In this document: positions 7,486 through 15,952 of the stretch, piece after piece
How the letters are laid out: each line of letters begins with the position of its first letter
Position numbering within the stretch: the first letter of the stretch is position 1
Assembly (NCBI GenBank): GCA_044353165.1
Contig: JBILCM010000002.1
Location: forward strand, 1-64,000
From: JBILCM01 sp044353165
GTDB lineage: Bacteria; Bacillota; Bacilli; Paenibacillales; YIM-B00363
Direction: 5' to 3'
DNA length: 64,000 bases
Notes under the pieces: model-generated
Seen by the model: the letters and a program-made list of their open reading frames with translations, nothing else
Database searches by the model: none
Told to the model about the DNA's origin: nothing
Position numbers and translations under genes: made by a program

Positions 7486-10400
7486 ATGAAAAAAAATCTT
7501 TTCATATTATTAGTTGCTGTCATGACTCTTTCAATCATGCCCTTTACGTCGGTAATCTCGCATTCTTCAGCAGCTGAAGGCGAAAGTTCGATTGGTATCA
7601 CTGAAGGTAAAGGTTCCGTTCATGCGCGATCGATGGACGATTATGTAACGACCATTAATCCTCATGATGATGGAAATAAGCGTGGGCAATGGTTTTATTT
7701 TGCTTCCCCAACAAATCGTCCTGAAACAACTCGACCTAATTCTTCTGATCTACTCGGGTTTGATGGAACTCAATATGACGCATCCCCGAAATCTCCTTCG
7801 TTAACTAAGCCTGCAGTAAATGCAAAAAGCATGATGCCTGCATCTTCCAGTGACGGACGGCCTTATGTGGTGAAACGATATAAAGTAGGTTATGTCACAT
7901 TAGGAGGAATCACTGTCACCTTGAAGGGTCACTTCAAACGAATTTCAAATCTTTCATCAGGTGCTGAAGTATCCATTATTGTGGATGGGAGTAAATATTT
8001 CAATAAAACGATCAATGCAATGAATGGAAATGCCAAATTCTCGTTGCCGGTCAAAATTCATAGTCACTCCACGATTGATTTTATCGTTGGTGGTGATGTC
8101 GTTGAATTAGATGTGTCGATCCAAGAAACGACGATAGCGTCCTATCTGTTCGGCAATTCTTCGAATGATTACAGTGAAGCTGAAAATCCGCACATGTCTG
8201 CCAATAACTTTGGCACATGGTCTTATCACGCTTCAGATCGCAGTAACCCAAGAGAGACGAATGCCAATATACGTGCATTGCAATGGGATGGCGTTCGATA
8301 TGACACCAATGCTAGCAACAACAGTGAACAGAAACCCTCCATCCACAACAAAGCAATGAACCCGCAAGGAGGCGGTTCCTTCGTTGTTAGAACATTCACG
8401 TCTAACAAGGCTGGATACGTCAGGATCATTGGCTTTTACAATAAATCTATCTCTGGTTCAAGTCCTGTTCAAGTTTATGTTTACACTGATGGCGAGAGAA
8501 AGTTTGATGCGACCATACCTGCCACAGGAGGGAAACATTATTTTGATGTCCCCGTTGCAATTTCTACAGGATCCCACATTGATTTCGTTGTTGGCGCATC
8601 AAGTGGAGATGCTGGGTTGCAAACCGAACTAGAAGCAACGGTTGAATTCGACAGCTTTTCTTATATTGCCGATGCAGCGCTTGATTACAAAATTCAAAAT
8701 TGGAGTGAGGGTGCGACCCAAGGATCTTGGCAAACAGGTCTAAGCGGATACGATCCCGATGGACATGGAAGCGGGTACTGGCAGTACTTAGCTTCTTCTC
8801 AACCAAAGTTATCTGATCCTGTTGTAAAGACGAAGGAATTAGCTTGGTTTACTACGAAGTTTGGCATTGAAAAAAGCACATCAGATGGCAGTATACTAGC
8901 TCCTTCTATTTACAAAAGCGGGAAATACTTATACCTAGAACCCAACATATCTGGTGAACTAAAGTATATCGTCCAGCGATGGAATGCCGGAATTTCCGCA
9001 ACTGTAAATATCAGCGGTTTTTTCCATCATGCTAATGCCGCGGGTGACGGTGTAGAAGTCTTTGTTTACCACAATGGGAATCAAATTGCATCCAAAGACA
9101 ACCTGAAAAATGCCAAATACGATTTTGATATAACCCGGGATGTATCATCAGGCGATACCTTGGATTTTGTTGTTGGCGGGAAATCAGAAGGAGGCCAAGA
9201 CAACACGAGACTGAATGCCCGAATTGATGTGGGGAATGCAAGATACTTAGGATGGATGACACCGTTCTGGCGAAGCAGTTGGCATGACCCTTCGTTGTTT
9301 GTGAGGGTGCCTAATTACTTGTATGACGATACTATTGATTTTAAATTTCCGAAGCGACCATATACGAATGAGCAAGCATTCGTCGATCATGGAAGTGTAA
9401 TCAGAGCATTGACGAATGGCAATGCGTCGACGAGTGCCGGAGATATTGTGAGAAGGGGACCCGATGGAAAGATTCAGTTTAATTTAGCTAACTTGGATAG
9501 GTTAAAGGGCACACTCGATAGTGCCATTAACAATGGAACCGATAATCTTATTATTGTGTTAGACAACGTTCCTGAGGCATTCGTCGCAAAACCCGTTTAT
9601 GAACATTTTGGCCAAAGTGTTCCACCTGATCATCCCGCAGAATGGAACCAATTCATTAAAGATTTTTGTCTGAAACTAAAGGAGTATTACCCGCAATTTT
9701 CGAATTCGTTCCATTTTAGAGTAGGTACGGAATTGAATTGGAAAGCCAGATTTAACGGGGATACAAACCGACTCAAAGTGCATTTTGAAGGTACTGCAGC
9801 AGCAATCAGAAGTGTTTTCCCTAATGCCAATATAGAGCCGTTCAATGTCCTTGGCCCGTTCAATGTCCATATTGATTTTACAACGCCAGAACGTGACAAG
9901 ATGAATCAAATATTGAATTTCATGAAAAATACAGAGGGAGTCGATATGTATTCGATGCCCGTAAGTTACTACCGATTTGCAGATAGTCTAATAAATCGGT
10001 TCCCATCGGAAGCCAATCATGCAAGATTGGTAGATTGGGCGTGGGATGGTTATGTTCGTGCCAGAGGGAACAATCCAGGAGATTATCAGGGCATTATTAG
10101 AAGTGTCCACGAATATGATACTGCTCATGACATCAATGATGGAGCATGGACGGCTAAGACCTTGATTGATTTCAAACGAATCGGTGTTCATCAAGCATGG
10201 ACCAAAGAGTATTTAGCAAAAGTTGAGAGAGTCTCATCGGACAAGTACTTCTTTAATCCTAACGGGTGGTTGCATATTGCAATGCATCGCATGATTGGCG
10301 GAGAAACATACAGTTTGCCAATGAAGCAAACATCGATCAATGACACCTACTATGATGCACTCCTCTCCGTCAAAAGCGAGGAGAAAGAGACTGTATTGAT

Positions 10401-11352
10401 GATGTCAGCTTATAATGACATGTCTTATATGAATAGTAAGGAAACGGTAAAAGTGAAATTCCCCAGGGATCTCATCAGTCATTTAGGTGCTGATCCCAAA
10501 ATTCAATTCACAAAAATGACGAAAGAAAACAATGTATATGATGTTCTTTGGGAAGATATGAAAGCTGCAGGCAATTTGAATAAATGTTTGCTCAATGAAC
10601 AAGAAAGAATCATAAGTAGAGATATCAATAGAACTGCAGATTGTGTAATTACTCAAGACAAAATATCTCCTGCATTTCCTGGGGAAATTGTAAGGAGACT
10701 GCCAAGTCATGTATTAATGGGGAACACCGAAACTGCAGCCAGTGAATTTGTGGTGAGCCAATGGAATAAATATAAAGGCATTATGATAGACAGCTTAAAG
10801 TTAAAGGATGCTCCTGCTCATTTTGCTGTTAATGAAGTAGGAGAATCACTTGAAATCTCGCTAGACATGGAAGCTCAATCTGTCTACATGATCGTATTAT
10901 CTCCAAAAGAAACTGTGGTTAAAGAAACAGTAGTTCAAGAAGCAGAAAAATTCAAAAACAAAAGTAAAGTCGTTGAACTCCGAATCGGCAATCCCCTGAT
11001 GAAGGTGGATGGGCGCGAAGAATTCATTTACGAGGAAACACCTACTGTAACTCCCATCATTATGAATAACAGAACCTTAATGCCTGCCAGAAAATTGGTA
11101 GAGGTTTATGGAGGGAACGTCACTTGGGACGCTGGTCTTAAACGGATGAGGATTACGATGGGATCAAAGACCATTGAGATGACCATTGATTCCGATACCA
11201 TACAGGTCAATGGCGTTAATCAAAAGATCGATCAGCCACCTATTATTGTAGGTGGAAGAATTCTTGTGCCAATAAGATTTGTTATTGAAAATCTTGATCT
11301 GGAAGTCAGTTGGAGCCCCGGATCGATCATCACAATAAGAAGGGAACAATAA
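7486..11352 (+). CDS. large exported protein: three repeats, glycosidase-like core, C-terminal stalk domain
   Basis: 1288 residues with a Sec signal peptide (cleavage near residue 30). Residues about 50-215, 225-387 and 400-583 are three divergent copies of one beta-rich module, each ending in a signature like IDFVVGG (197-203, 365-371, 559-565); they resemble carbohydrate-binding modules. Residues about 590-960 look like a TIM-barrel glycoside hydrolase, with E749 in RVGTELN as a candidate acid/base and E876 in SVHEYD as a candidate nucleophile; this is inference from motif shape. Residues 1162-1288 form a copper-amine-oxidase-N-like 'stalk' domain (RTLMPARKL, RILVPIRFV), common in Paenibacillus surface proteins. 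A weak GGGAGAG site lies upstream of the ATG. The GH5-like gene begins 1 base after its stop. Confidence 0.75.
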   Translation: MKKNLFILLVAVMTLSIMPFTSVISHSSAAEGESSIGITEGKGSVHARSMDDYVTTINPHDDGNKRGQWFYFASPTNRPETTRPNSSDLLGFDGTQYDASPKSPSLTKPAVNAKSMMPASSSDGRPYVVKRYKVGYVTLGGITVTLKGHFKRISNLSSGAEVSIIVDGSKYFNKTINAMNGNAKFSLPVKIHSHSTIDFIVGGDVVELDVSIQETTIASYLFGNSSNDYSEAENPHMSANNFGTWSYHASDRSNPRETNANIRALQWDGVRYDTNASNNSEQKPSIHNKAMNPQGGGSFVVRTFTSNKAGYVRIIGFYNKSISGSSPVQVYVYTDGERKFDATIPATGGKHYFDVPVAISTGSHIDFVVGASSGDAGLQTELEATVEFDSFSYIADAALDYKIQNWSEGATQGSWQTGLSGYDPDGHGSGYWQYLASSQPKLSDPVVKTKELAWFTTKFGIEKSTSDGSILAPSIYKSGKYLYLEPNISGELKYIVQRWNAGISATVNISGFFHHANAAGDGVEVFVYHNGNQIASKDNLKNAKYDFDITRDVSSGDTLDFVVGGKSEGGQDNTRLNARIDVGNARYLGWMTPFWRSSWHDPSLFVRVPNYLYDDTIDFKFPKRPYTNEQAFVDHGSVIRALTNGNASTSAGDIVRRGPDGKIQFNLANLDRLKGTLDSAINNGTDNLIIVLDNVPEAFVAKPVYEHFGQSVPPDHPAEWNQFIKDFCLKLKEYYPQFSNSFHFRVGTELNWKARFNGDTNRLKVHFEGTAAAIRSVFPNANIEPFNVLGPFNVHIDFTTPERDKMNQILNFMKNTEGVDMYSMPVSYYRFADSLINRFPSEANHARLVDWAWDGYVRARGNNPGDYQGIIRSVHEYDTAHDINDGAWTAKTLIDFKRIGVHQAWTKEYLAKVERVSSDKYFFNPNGWLHIAMHRMIGGETYSLPMKQTSINDTYYDALLSVKSEEKETVLMMSAYNDMSYMNSKETVKVKFPRDLISHLGADPKIQFTKMTKENNVYDVLWEDMKAAGNLNKCLLNEQERIISRDINRTADCVITQDKISPAFPGEIVRRLPSHVLMGNTETAASEFVVSQWNKYKGIMIDSLKLKDAPAHFAVNEVGESLEISLDMEAQSVYMIVLSPKETVVKETVVQEAEKFKNKSKVVELRIGNPLMKVDGREEFIYEETPTVTPIIMNNRTLMPARKLVEVYGGNVTWDAGLKRMRITMGSKTIEMTIDSDTIQVNGVNQKIDQPPIIVGGRILVPIRFVIENLDLEVSWSPGSIITIRREQ

Positions 11353-11353
11353 A

Positions 11354-12769
11354 ATGAAAATTATAACAAAAGATGTTGAACAACAAATTTTATCACAACC
11401 GCACTATTACGGAGGCTGTTGGTTAAAAGACACCGATGGCCGATATTTCAATCCCAAAGGGTTTGTTGTCATTCTAGAAGATGGAGTAGGAAAAATCGAA
11501 TATGCTCTGGAAGATTATCACCGTATGGTGCGATATGGTGCCAATGTACAGGTGATCCGGATTGCCATTGGGCAACTGGCAGGTCTCGAGGGAAGTTCTG
11601 AACGCGATGAATATTTGCAGCGTATCCATCAACGTGTAACTTACGCCAAAGAAGTAAAAATGAAAACTATTTTCAAAATGACTGTATATGGATTACAAAA
11701 ATTCAACCATCGCTGGGAAACCATCCTCAGTCCTTCAGGTGAATTTCGTAAGCATCTCATCGATGCATGGGAGTTAATCTGGAAAACTTATGCGAACGAA
11801 TCAATGGTTATCGGTTATGATCTACTTAACGAATCACAACGTGAAAATGGTGATTTTCCTCCACGCTCCTACGAAGATGTAACCCAGAACAGCCTCATTC
11901 CATTATACATGGAGTTGATAAACAAACTTGTTGCCATTTCACCTGATAAATGGGTTATTTATCAACCTCTATTGGTTGACGGTGGCGACCGCGGCAAAAC
12001 AAGTGATGGTTTGGATGGCTTACCTATGTGGCATATGCAAATGCCAAACATTCATGACCGCATGATTTACGCCCCACACGGCTATTTTTCCAATTCAGCA
12101 ATGCACGCACAAGCTGTTTCACGACATCTGAAAGACGCAGAAGCGTCTAATGCCGCACTCATGATGGGGGAATGGGGACGACAAACGTACCAGGAACAAG
12201 ATACACAACTCGCAGCCCAATTGGCTTATAACCAACTGTATATCGAAGTAGCCAACATGTTTGACGATGCTGGCATGGGTCTCATAAAGGCTTGGTTTGG
12301 TGGCACACGTAAATTCCAAGGCGAAGCAATGAATTTAACATGGTATATTTTTTCAGATCCCTCACCGACAGGAACGGCTGAAAGAAAATATATTGTGGAT
12401 GTCATCTGTCGTCCGTTTCCTCTGTATATGGCAGGTTGTTCGGTCAACAATTATCACTTCAATTTTGTAACTCGAATATTTGAGATGACATTCACAACCA
12501 ATCAATTTGTGCCGGGAATTTCTGAAATTTATGTGCCTGAGAATCGGCATTATCCTGATGGATTCATGGTTGTCTATAACGAAAAAGTATGGTTGGTATT
12601 TGATCCACTGCACACATCAGGAATACAAATCATGGAGTCAGCGGATGGATTCGATTCGAATTCGATCCATTATGATCAAATAACACAGCGTTTGATCATT
12701 TCAAATTGGAGTTTACCTGACACAAATAATACCCTCCGTATCATACCGGGGACAAAAAAGTACAATTAA
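11354..12769 (+). CDS. GH5-like cellulase-superfamily glycosidase, cytosolic
   Basis: 471 residues without a signal peptide. A (beta/alpha)8 glycosidase of clan GH-A is indicated by YGANVQVIRIAIG, acid/base E160 in GYDLLNES, H242/Y244 in YAPHGY and nucleophile E273 in MMGEWG. The DLLNE form resembles endoglycoceramidase-type GH5 enzymes, but the substrate is unknown. The C-terminal ~100 residues look like a beta-sandwich. The ATG follows the stop of the 1288-residue gene by one base, with AAGGGA upstream, so translation is probably coupled. An outer secreted protein and an inner hydrolase from one message fit stepwise breakdown of a glycan. Confidence 0.8.
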   Translation: MKIITKDVEQQILSQPHYYGGCWLKDTDGRYFNPKGFVVILEDGVGKIEYALEDYHRMVRYGANVQVIRIAIGQLAGLEGSSERDEYLQRIHQRVTYAKEVKMKTIFKMTVYGLQKFNHRWETILSPSGEFRKHLIDAWELIWKTYANESMVIGYDLLNESQRENGDFPPRSYEDVTQNSLIPLYMELINKLVAISPDKWVIYQPLLVDGGDRGKTSDGLDGLPMWHMQMPNIHDRMIYAPHGYFSNSAMHAQAVSRHLKDAEASNAALMMGEWGRQTYQEQDTQLAAQLAYNQLYIEVANMFDDAGMGLIKAWFGGTRKFQGEAMNLTWYIFSDPSPTGTAERKYIVDVICRPFPLYMAGCSVNNYHFNFVTRIFEMTFTTNQFVPGISEIYVPENRHYPDGFMVVYNEKVWLVFDPLHTSGIQIMESADGFDSNSIHYDQITQRLIISNWSLPDTNNTLRIIPGTKKYN

Positions 12770-12771
12770 CA

Positions 12772-13257
12772 TTATTGCGCTGGCATCGGTGTTGGTGTGG
12801 GCGGGGCGTAATCTTTGCTGTATGTTGTATCAATCTTGTTGCGAATTTCTTTTAACGAAAAACCTTGTTTGTGCAATAGAACAGATTCTACAGCAATGTT
12901 GATACAAAGATCACAACGAGACCCATGATCATCCCAAACAACTGTCCCATCATCATTGATTTGATGAATAAAACATTGTTTGCTGCTTTGATGACCCGCG
13001 CTCATACCGCAACCACAATAACATGGAATCCAATCCAAAACATCTGGATGTCGACCAGCGATAAGATAAGCATCACGAATGACCGATTGTTGATCATCCA
13101 AGAATGTTGGCAAAATATCGACAGATGATGTTGTTTCGCGCAAATCTCCATTCGGTGCATGATGAGCGTCCGGATGCTTTGTGTGAGGCTCACTGCAAGC
13201 GACTAAGACGACAGAAAAGATAATAAGGATCAAAACTTTAGGTATATGACGTTTCAT
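12772..13257 (-). CDS. PCYCGC-motif lipoprotein
   Basis: 161 residues. The signal peptide ends in lipobox VLVAC (Cys21), so the protein is anchored outside the membrane. The core carries PCYCGC (Cys79, 81, 83), Cys95, and CDLC (Cys115, 118), six Cys in all, plus His residues; this matches the PCYCGC domain family of Bacillales, whose function is unknown. The Cys pattern suggests binding of a metal or redox activity, by inference. A Pro-rich tail follows. The gene converges on the GH5-like gene with 2 bases between the stop codons. Confidence 0.8.
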   Translation of the reverse strand: MKRHIPKVLILIIFSVVLVACSEPHTKHPDAHHAPNGDLRETTSSVDILPTFLDDQQSVIRDAYLIAGRHPDVLDWIPCYCGCGMSAGHQSSKQCFIHQINDDGTVVWDDHGSRCDLCINIAVESVLLHKQGFSLKEIRNKIDTTYSKDYAPPTPTPMPAQ

Positions 13258-13387
13258 GTAAACACCCCGTAGTAGTAGTATATGAAAGTAATTTTATTGT
13301 AACACATTAGCGCGGAATCATGATTTGAATACTTTGTAACAAATTTGTTTACATAATATATATTATAGGACATATAAAATTGTAAAT

Positions 13388-13415
13388 AGTGATGCTCAAT
13401 TTATTGAGCATCACT
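13388..13415 (-). terminator. hairpin after the stalk-domain protein gene
   Basis: A perfect 12-bp stem, AGTGATGCTCAA (13388-13399) with TTGAGCATCACT (13404-13415), and a 4-base loop. On the minus strand it is followed by an A/T-rich stretch rather than a clean T run. Confidence 0.7.
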
Positions 13416-13457
13416 ACCATCAAAACCTTGTGTGGTTTAATAACATTAATTATACTG

Positions 13458-14168
13458 CTACTCGTTGGAATCAATCGTGATAATTTGACCTTCTTTTTGC
13501 CATATCACTTCTGCTTTAAATTGTTCGGATATGAAACGAAGCGGCAAGAATGTTCTGCTGTTCTTGATTTGTGGGGGTACTTCCAGTTGCATTTCAACAC
13601 CGTTGACTTTCGCGACCTTCTGACCGATGACAAGTTCAATCACTTGCTCGCCTTTCTTGATCGTGACGGTTCGATTGGTGGCGTCATAACTAACTTCCGC
13701 TTTCAACGAAGCAACAATTGCACGAATCGGGACAAGTGTTCTACCCTCTTTCACGAACGGAGGGGTATCAAATCCCACTTTTATACCATCAACGATACCG
13801 CTAATTTCTTTTTTACCAGATAATGCATATAGTTTGCCTAGCTCTTCAATATCTTTTCTGTCGCCTTTAACATATGATTTCTCAATCAACTCTTCTTTTA
13901 AATCAATCGCGTCTTTATACTGTTTGTTCTTAAGCAATTCATCATGCAATGCATCGTACTTTGCACGATTTTCGACATCAATGGACTTCGTTTTCTTGAG
14001 TTCATCTCGGAGTTGCTGCACTTCAATTTTTTTGGTCTGGATCTTGTCAGAAATTTGTTGTTTTTTTGCTTTGACTTGATCCATTTGATCCGCCTTCTGC
14101 CCCAGAACAGGTTGTGCTCCAATCATAAAAAGCATGACACAACTCAACAACAACACAATATTTTTCAT
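13458..14168 (-). CDS. exported coiled-coil protein with copper-amine-oxidase-N (stalk) domain
   Basis: 236 residues: a signal peptide (about 1-23), a Lys/Glu/Gln-rich coiled coil (about 28-115), then a stalk domain at 125-236 with two RT(L/F)xPxR motifs, RTLVPIRA (143-150) and RTFLPLRF (205-212). The same domain closes the 1288-residue protein. The domain has no enzyme activity of its own and is thought to be structural or to bind a wall component; function unknown. A TATAAT -10 lies at 14208-14213, next to a palindrome at 14231-14245. Confidence 0.8.
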   Translation of the reverse strand: MKNIVLLLSCVMLFMIGAQPVLGQKADQMDQVKAKKQQISDKIQTKKIEVQQLRDELKKTKSIDVENRAKYDALHDELLKNKQYKDAIDLKEELIEKSYVKGDRKDIEELGKLYALSGKKEISGIVDGIKVGFDTPPFVKEGRTLVPIRAIVASLKAEVSYDATNRTVTIKKGEQVIELVIGQKVAKVNGVEMQLEVPPQIKNSRTFLPLRFISEQFKAEVIWQKEGQIITIDSNE

Positions 14169-14207
14169 TTAGATTTACCCTCCCTTGTAAAAATATTAAT
14201 CTTCCTA

Positions 14208-14245
14208 ATTATAACATGAATGAATGAAGTTTGTACTTGGTACAA
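14208..14245 (-). promoter_or_regulatory. candidate promoter with palindromic operator
   Basis: TATAAT (minus strand, 14208-14213) lies 17 bp from a -35 position that falls inside the perfect palindrome TTGTACTTGGTACAA (14231-14245). A repressor bound there would block RNA polymerase. The -35 itself is poor. Confidence 0.4.
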
Positions 14246-14275
14246 TCGTCCAGTAGTGACAATAACGAACTTTTA

Positions 14276-15052
14276 TTAATCCCCTAGAATCCATCGGTTC
14301 ACGCCATATTCAATACCATCTTCATGCATTGATTTCGTAACATATCGTGCCTTTTGTTTGGTTATTTCCTCTGCATTCCCCATCGCGATCCCGGAACGTG
14401 CCATCTCGAGCATCTCAATATCATTGATGCCATCGCCGAAAGCTGCGATATAATCTGTTGAAACCTGCAAATGGTGCAATAATTTACGCAAACCAATCGC
14501 TTTATTCGTACGGCCTGGATTAATATCGATTGCCCAAGGCCGCCAACGATGCAAGTAATATTCATGTTGATGACCCGTATACAACGTTTGTTCATCCTCA
14601 TTGCAAAAAATAATGCACTGATAAATGTCAGGTAGTCCATTGTACATATCTGGGGATATAAAGTAGGGTTCCTTGAATCCAATCTCTTGTTGTGCTCTTC
14701 GAAAAAACGTATCTTCCCTTTTGTTCATATACATGTTTTTTGCGCCATATAACACGATGCCTTGCTGACGTTGTAGTCCGATGTTCAACCATTGTTCAAT
14801 CGTTGAACGGTCAAAAGATGTGGCAAATTTGGTCTGCCCACGATAGCTAATATGACTACCGTTGCAGGTAATAGCCCAATCCATTTGTAATTCCTTACGT
14901 AAATCGGCAATTTCAAACTCACTACGTCCAGTGCATAGTACAAGTTCGATACCCTTGTTTTGTAACCTCTTTAGCGCTATACGCGTGGAATCAGGCACAT
15001 AATCACGGTCTCGAAGAGTTCCATCCACATCAAAAGCCACTAACTCTATCAT
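14276..15052 (-). CDS. HAD superfamily Cof-type phosphatase
   Basis: 258 residues with HAD motif I DVDGT (Asp8, Asp10), motif II around LVLCTGRS, the Cof-type C2 cap, and motif III/IV in AAFGDGINDIEMLEMA. Family members dephosphorylate sugar phosphates, nucleotides or FMN/PLP; specificity cannot be read. It follows the second PhyH gene by 8 bp and probably shares its message, which suggests a sugar-phosphate role. Confidence 0.88.
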   Translation of the reverse strand: MIELVAFDVDGTLRDRDYVPDSTRIALKRLQNKGIELVLCTGRSEFEIADLRKELQMDWAITCNGSHISYRGQTKFATSFDRSTIEQWLNIGLQRQQGIVLYGAKNMYMNKREDTFFRRAQQEIGFKEPYFISPDMYNGLPDIYQCIIFCNEDEQTLYTGHQHEYYLHRWRPWAIDINPGRTNKAIGLRKLLHHLQVSTDYIAAFGDGINDIEMLEMARSGIAMGNAEEITKQKARYVTKSMHEDGIEYGVNRWILGD

Positions 15053-15060
15053 GATTTCAC

Positions 15061-15837
15061 CTATGCATTCAATGTAAAAATAGTATGATAATTCACATAA
15101 TTGGGATTCTCTCCGCTTACCATTATGCCTTGTCCCCAGTTGACATGGACTTTCTCCAACGGGGGGTCAGCAGGATCACGGTATTGAAATAACACATTGC
15201 GTCGGATACGCGAGCTACGGTTCGGGTTGGAGCCATGAATGGTTAAATAATTAAAGAATAACACATCCCCCGCTTCCGCCGGGCACGGTGTCCCCATACT
15301 AATGGGATACTGCACATGATTCAAATAATGTTGGCCGACGTGAGGCAGTGGGCCATCTTTGTGTGAGCCCGGAACGACACATATACACCCATTCTCCATA
15401 TCCGCATCATCAAGGTGAACGCTTGCAGCTAACATTGAATGCCGTTCATGCGGGAAATAAGGGTAATCTTGATGCATCGGGAACGCTGCGCCTTTCTCCG
15501 GCGGTTTCACGAGCATCTTGCTATGGTGCAATTGCACATTCGGACCAATGAGTTCAGTAAGGATATCCACTAATCCCGGATGGGTCGCCGCGCGCATAAA
15601 GACGGCTTCATGATACTGTAAATCATGAAAACCTTTCAACACAAGTTTTCGCACATCCTCGTTCTCAAGATAATTTCCTTGCCATGTCGCATTCGAATCA
15701 AATTTACTCCGAGCCGCACGTTCAATAACTCGCTCGACACCCCCGCGCATATGCTCCACTTCTTCCCGAGAAAACAAACCTTTTACAAGAAGGTACCCAT
15801 TCTTTTTGTAAAATTCCGCACGTTCACTTTTATTCAT
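15061..15837 (-). CDS. phytanoyl-CoA dioxygenase (PhyH) family protein, second copy
   Basis: 258 residues. The metal site is H122/D124 in FPMHQDYPYF with H201 in YLTIHGS; R210 or R212 probably binds 2-oxoglutarate. VVPGSHKDGPLPH and AGDVLFF are typical. It is only distantly related to the product of 3646-4467. The ATG at 15837 follows GAGGGGGC. It is divergent from the AraC gene at 15953, so the ~115-bp gap should hold a regulated promoter. A HAD phosphatase gene follows in the same direction. The substrate is unknown. Confidence 0.85.
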   Translation of the reverse strand: MNKSERAEFYKKNGYLLVKGLFSREEVEHMRGGVERVIERAARSKFDSNATWQGNYLENEDVRKLVLKGFHDLQYHEAVFMRAATHPGLVDILTELIGPNVQLHHSKMLVKPPEKGAAFPMHQDYPYFPHERHSMLAASVHLDDADMENGCICVVPGSHKDGPLPHVGQHYLNHVQYPISMGTPCPAEAGDVLFFNYLTIHGSNPNRSSRIRRNVLFQYRDPADPPLEKVHVNWGQGIMVSGENPNYVNYHTIFTLNA

Positions 15838-15952
15838 GTTCTTGCCCCCTCAAATTATAATATACTCTTAGCTTCTTTTTTAAGATATATTATAGCTGAG
15901 AAGAGAATTTTCTTCTTTATGACGAGACGACATCTTTTTGTCAAATGGAGAC

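Noticed and set aside
7486..11352. Assignment of the large protein core to GH39
   Set aside because: The GTELN and HEYD motifs only loosely resemble GH39 catalytic strands; the family cannot be settled without a profile search.
13389..13823. 144-residue plus-strand frame opposite the stalk-domain gene
   Set aside because: It has no ribosome site, begins in a terminator hairpin and mirrors a convincing exported protein gene.
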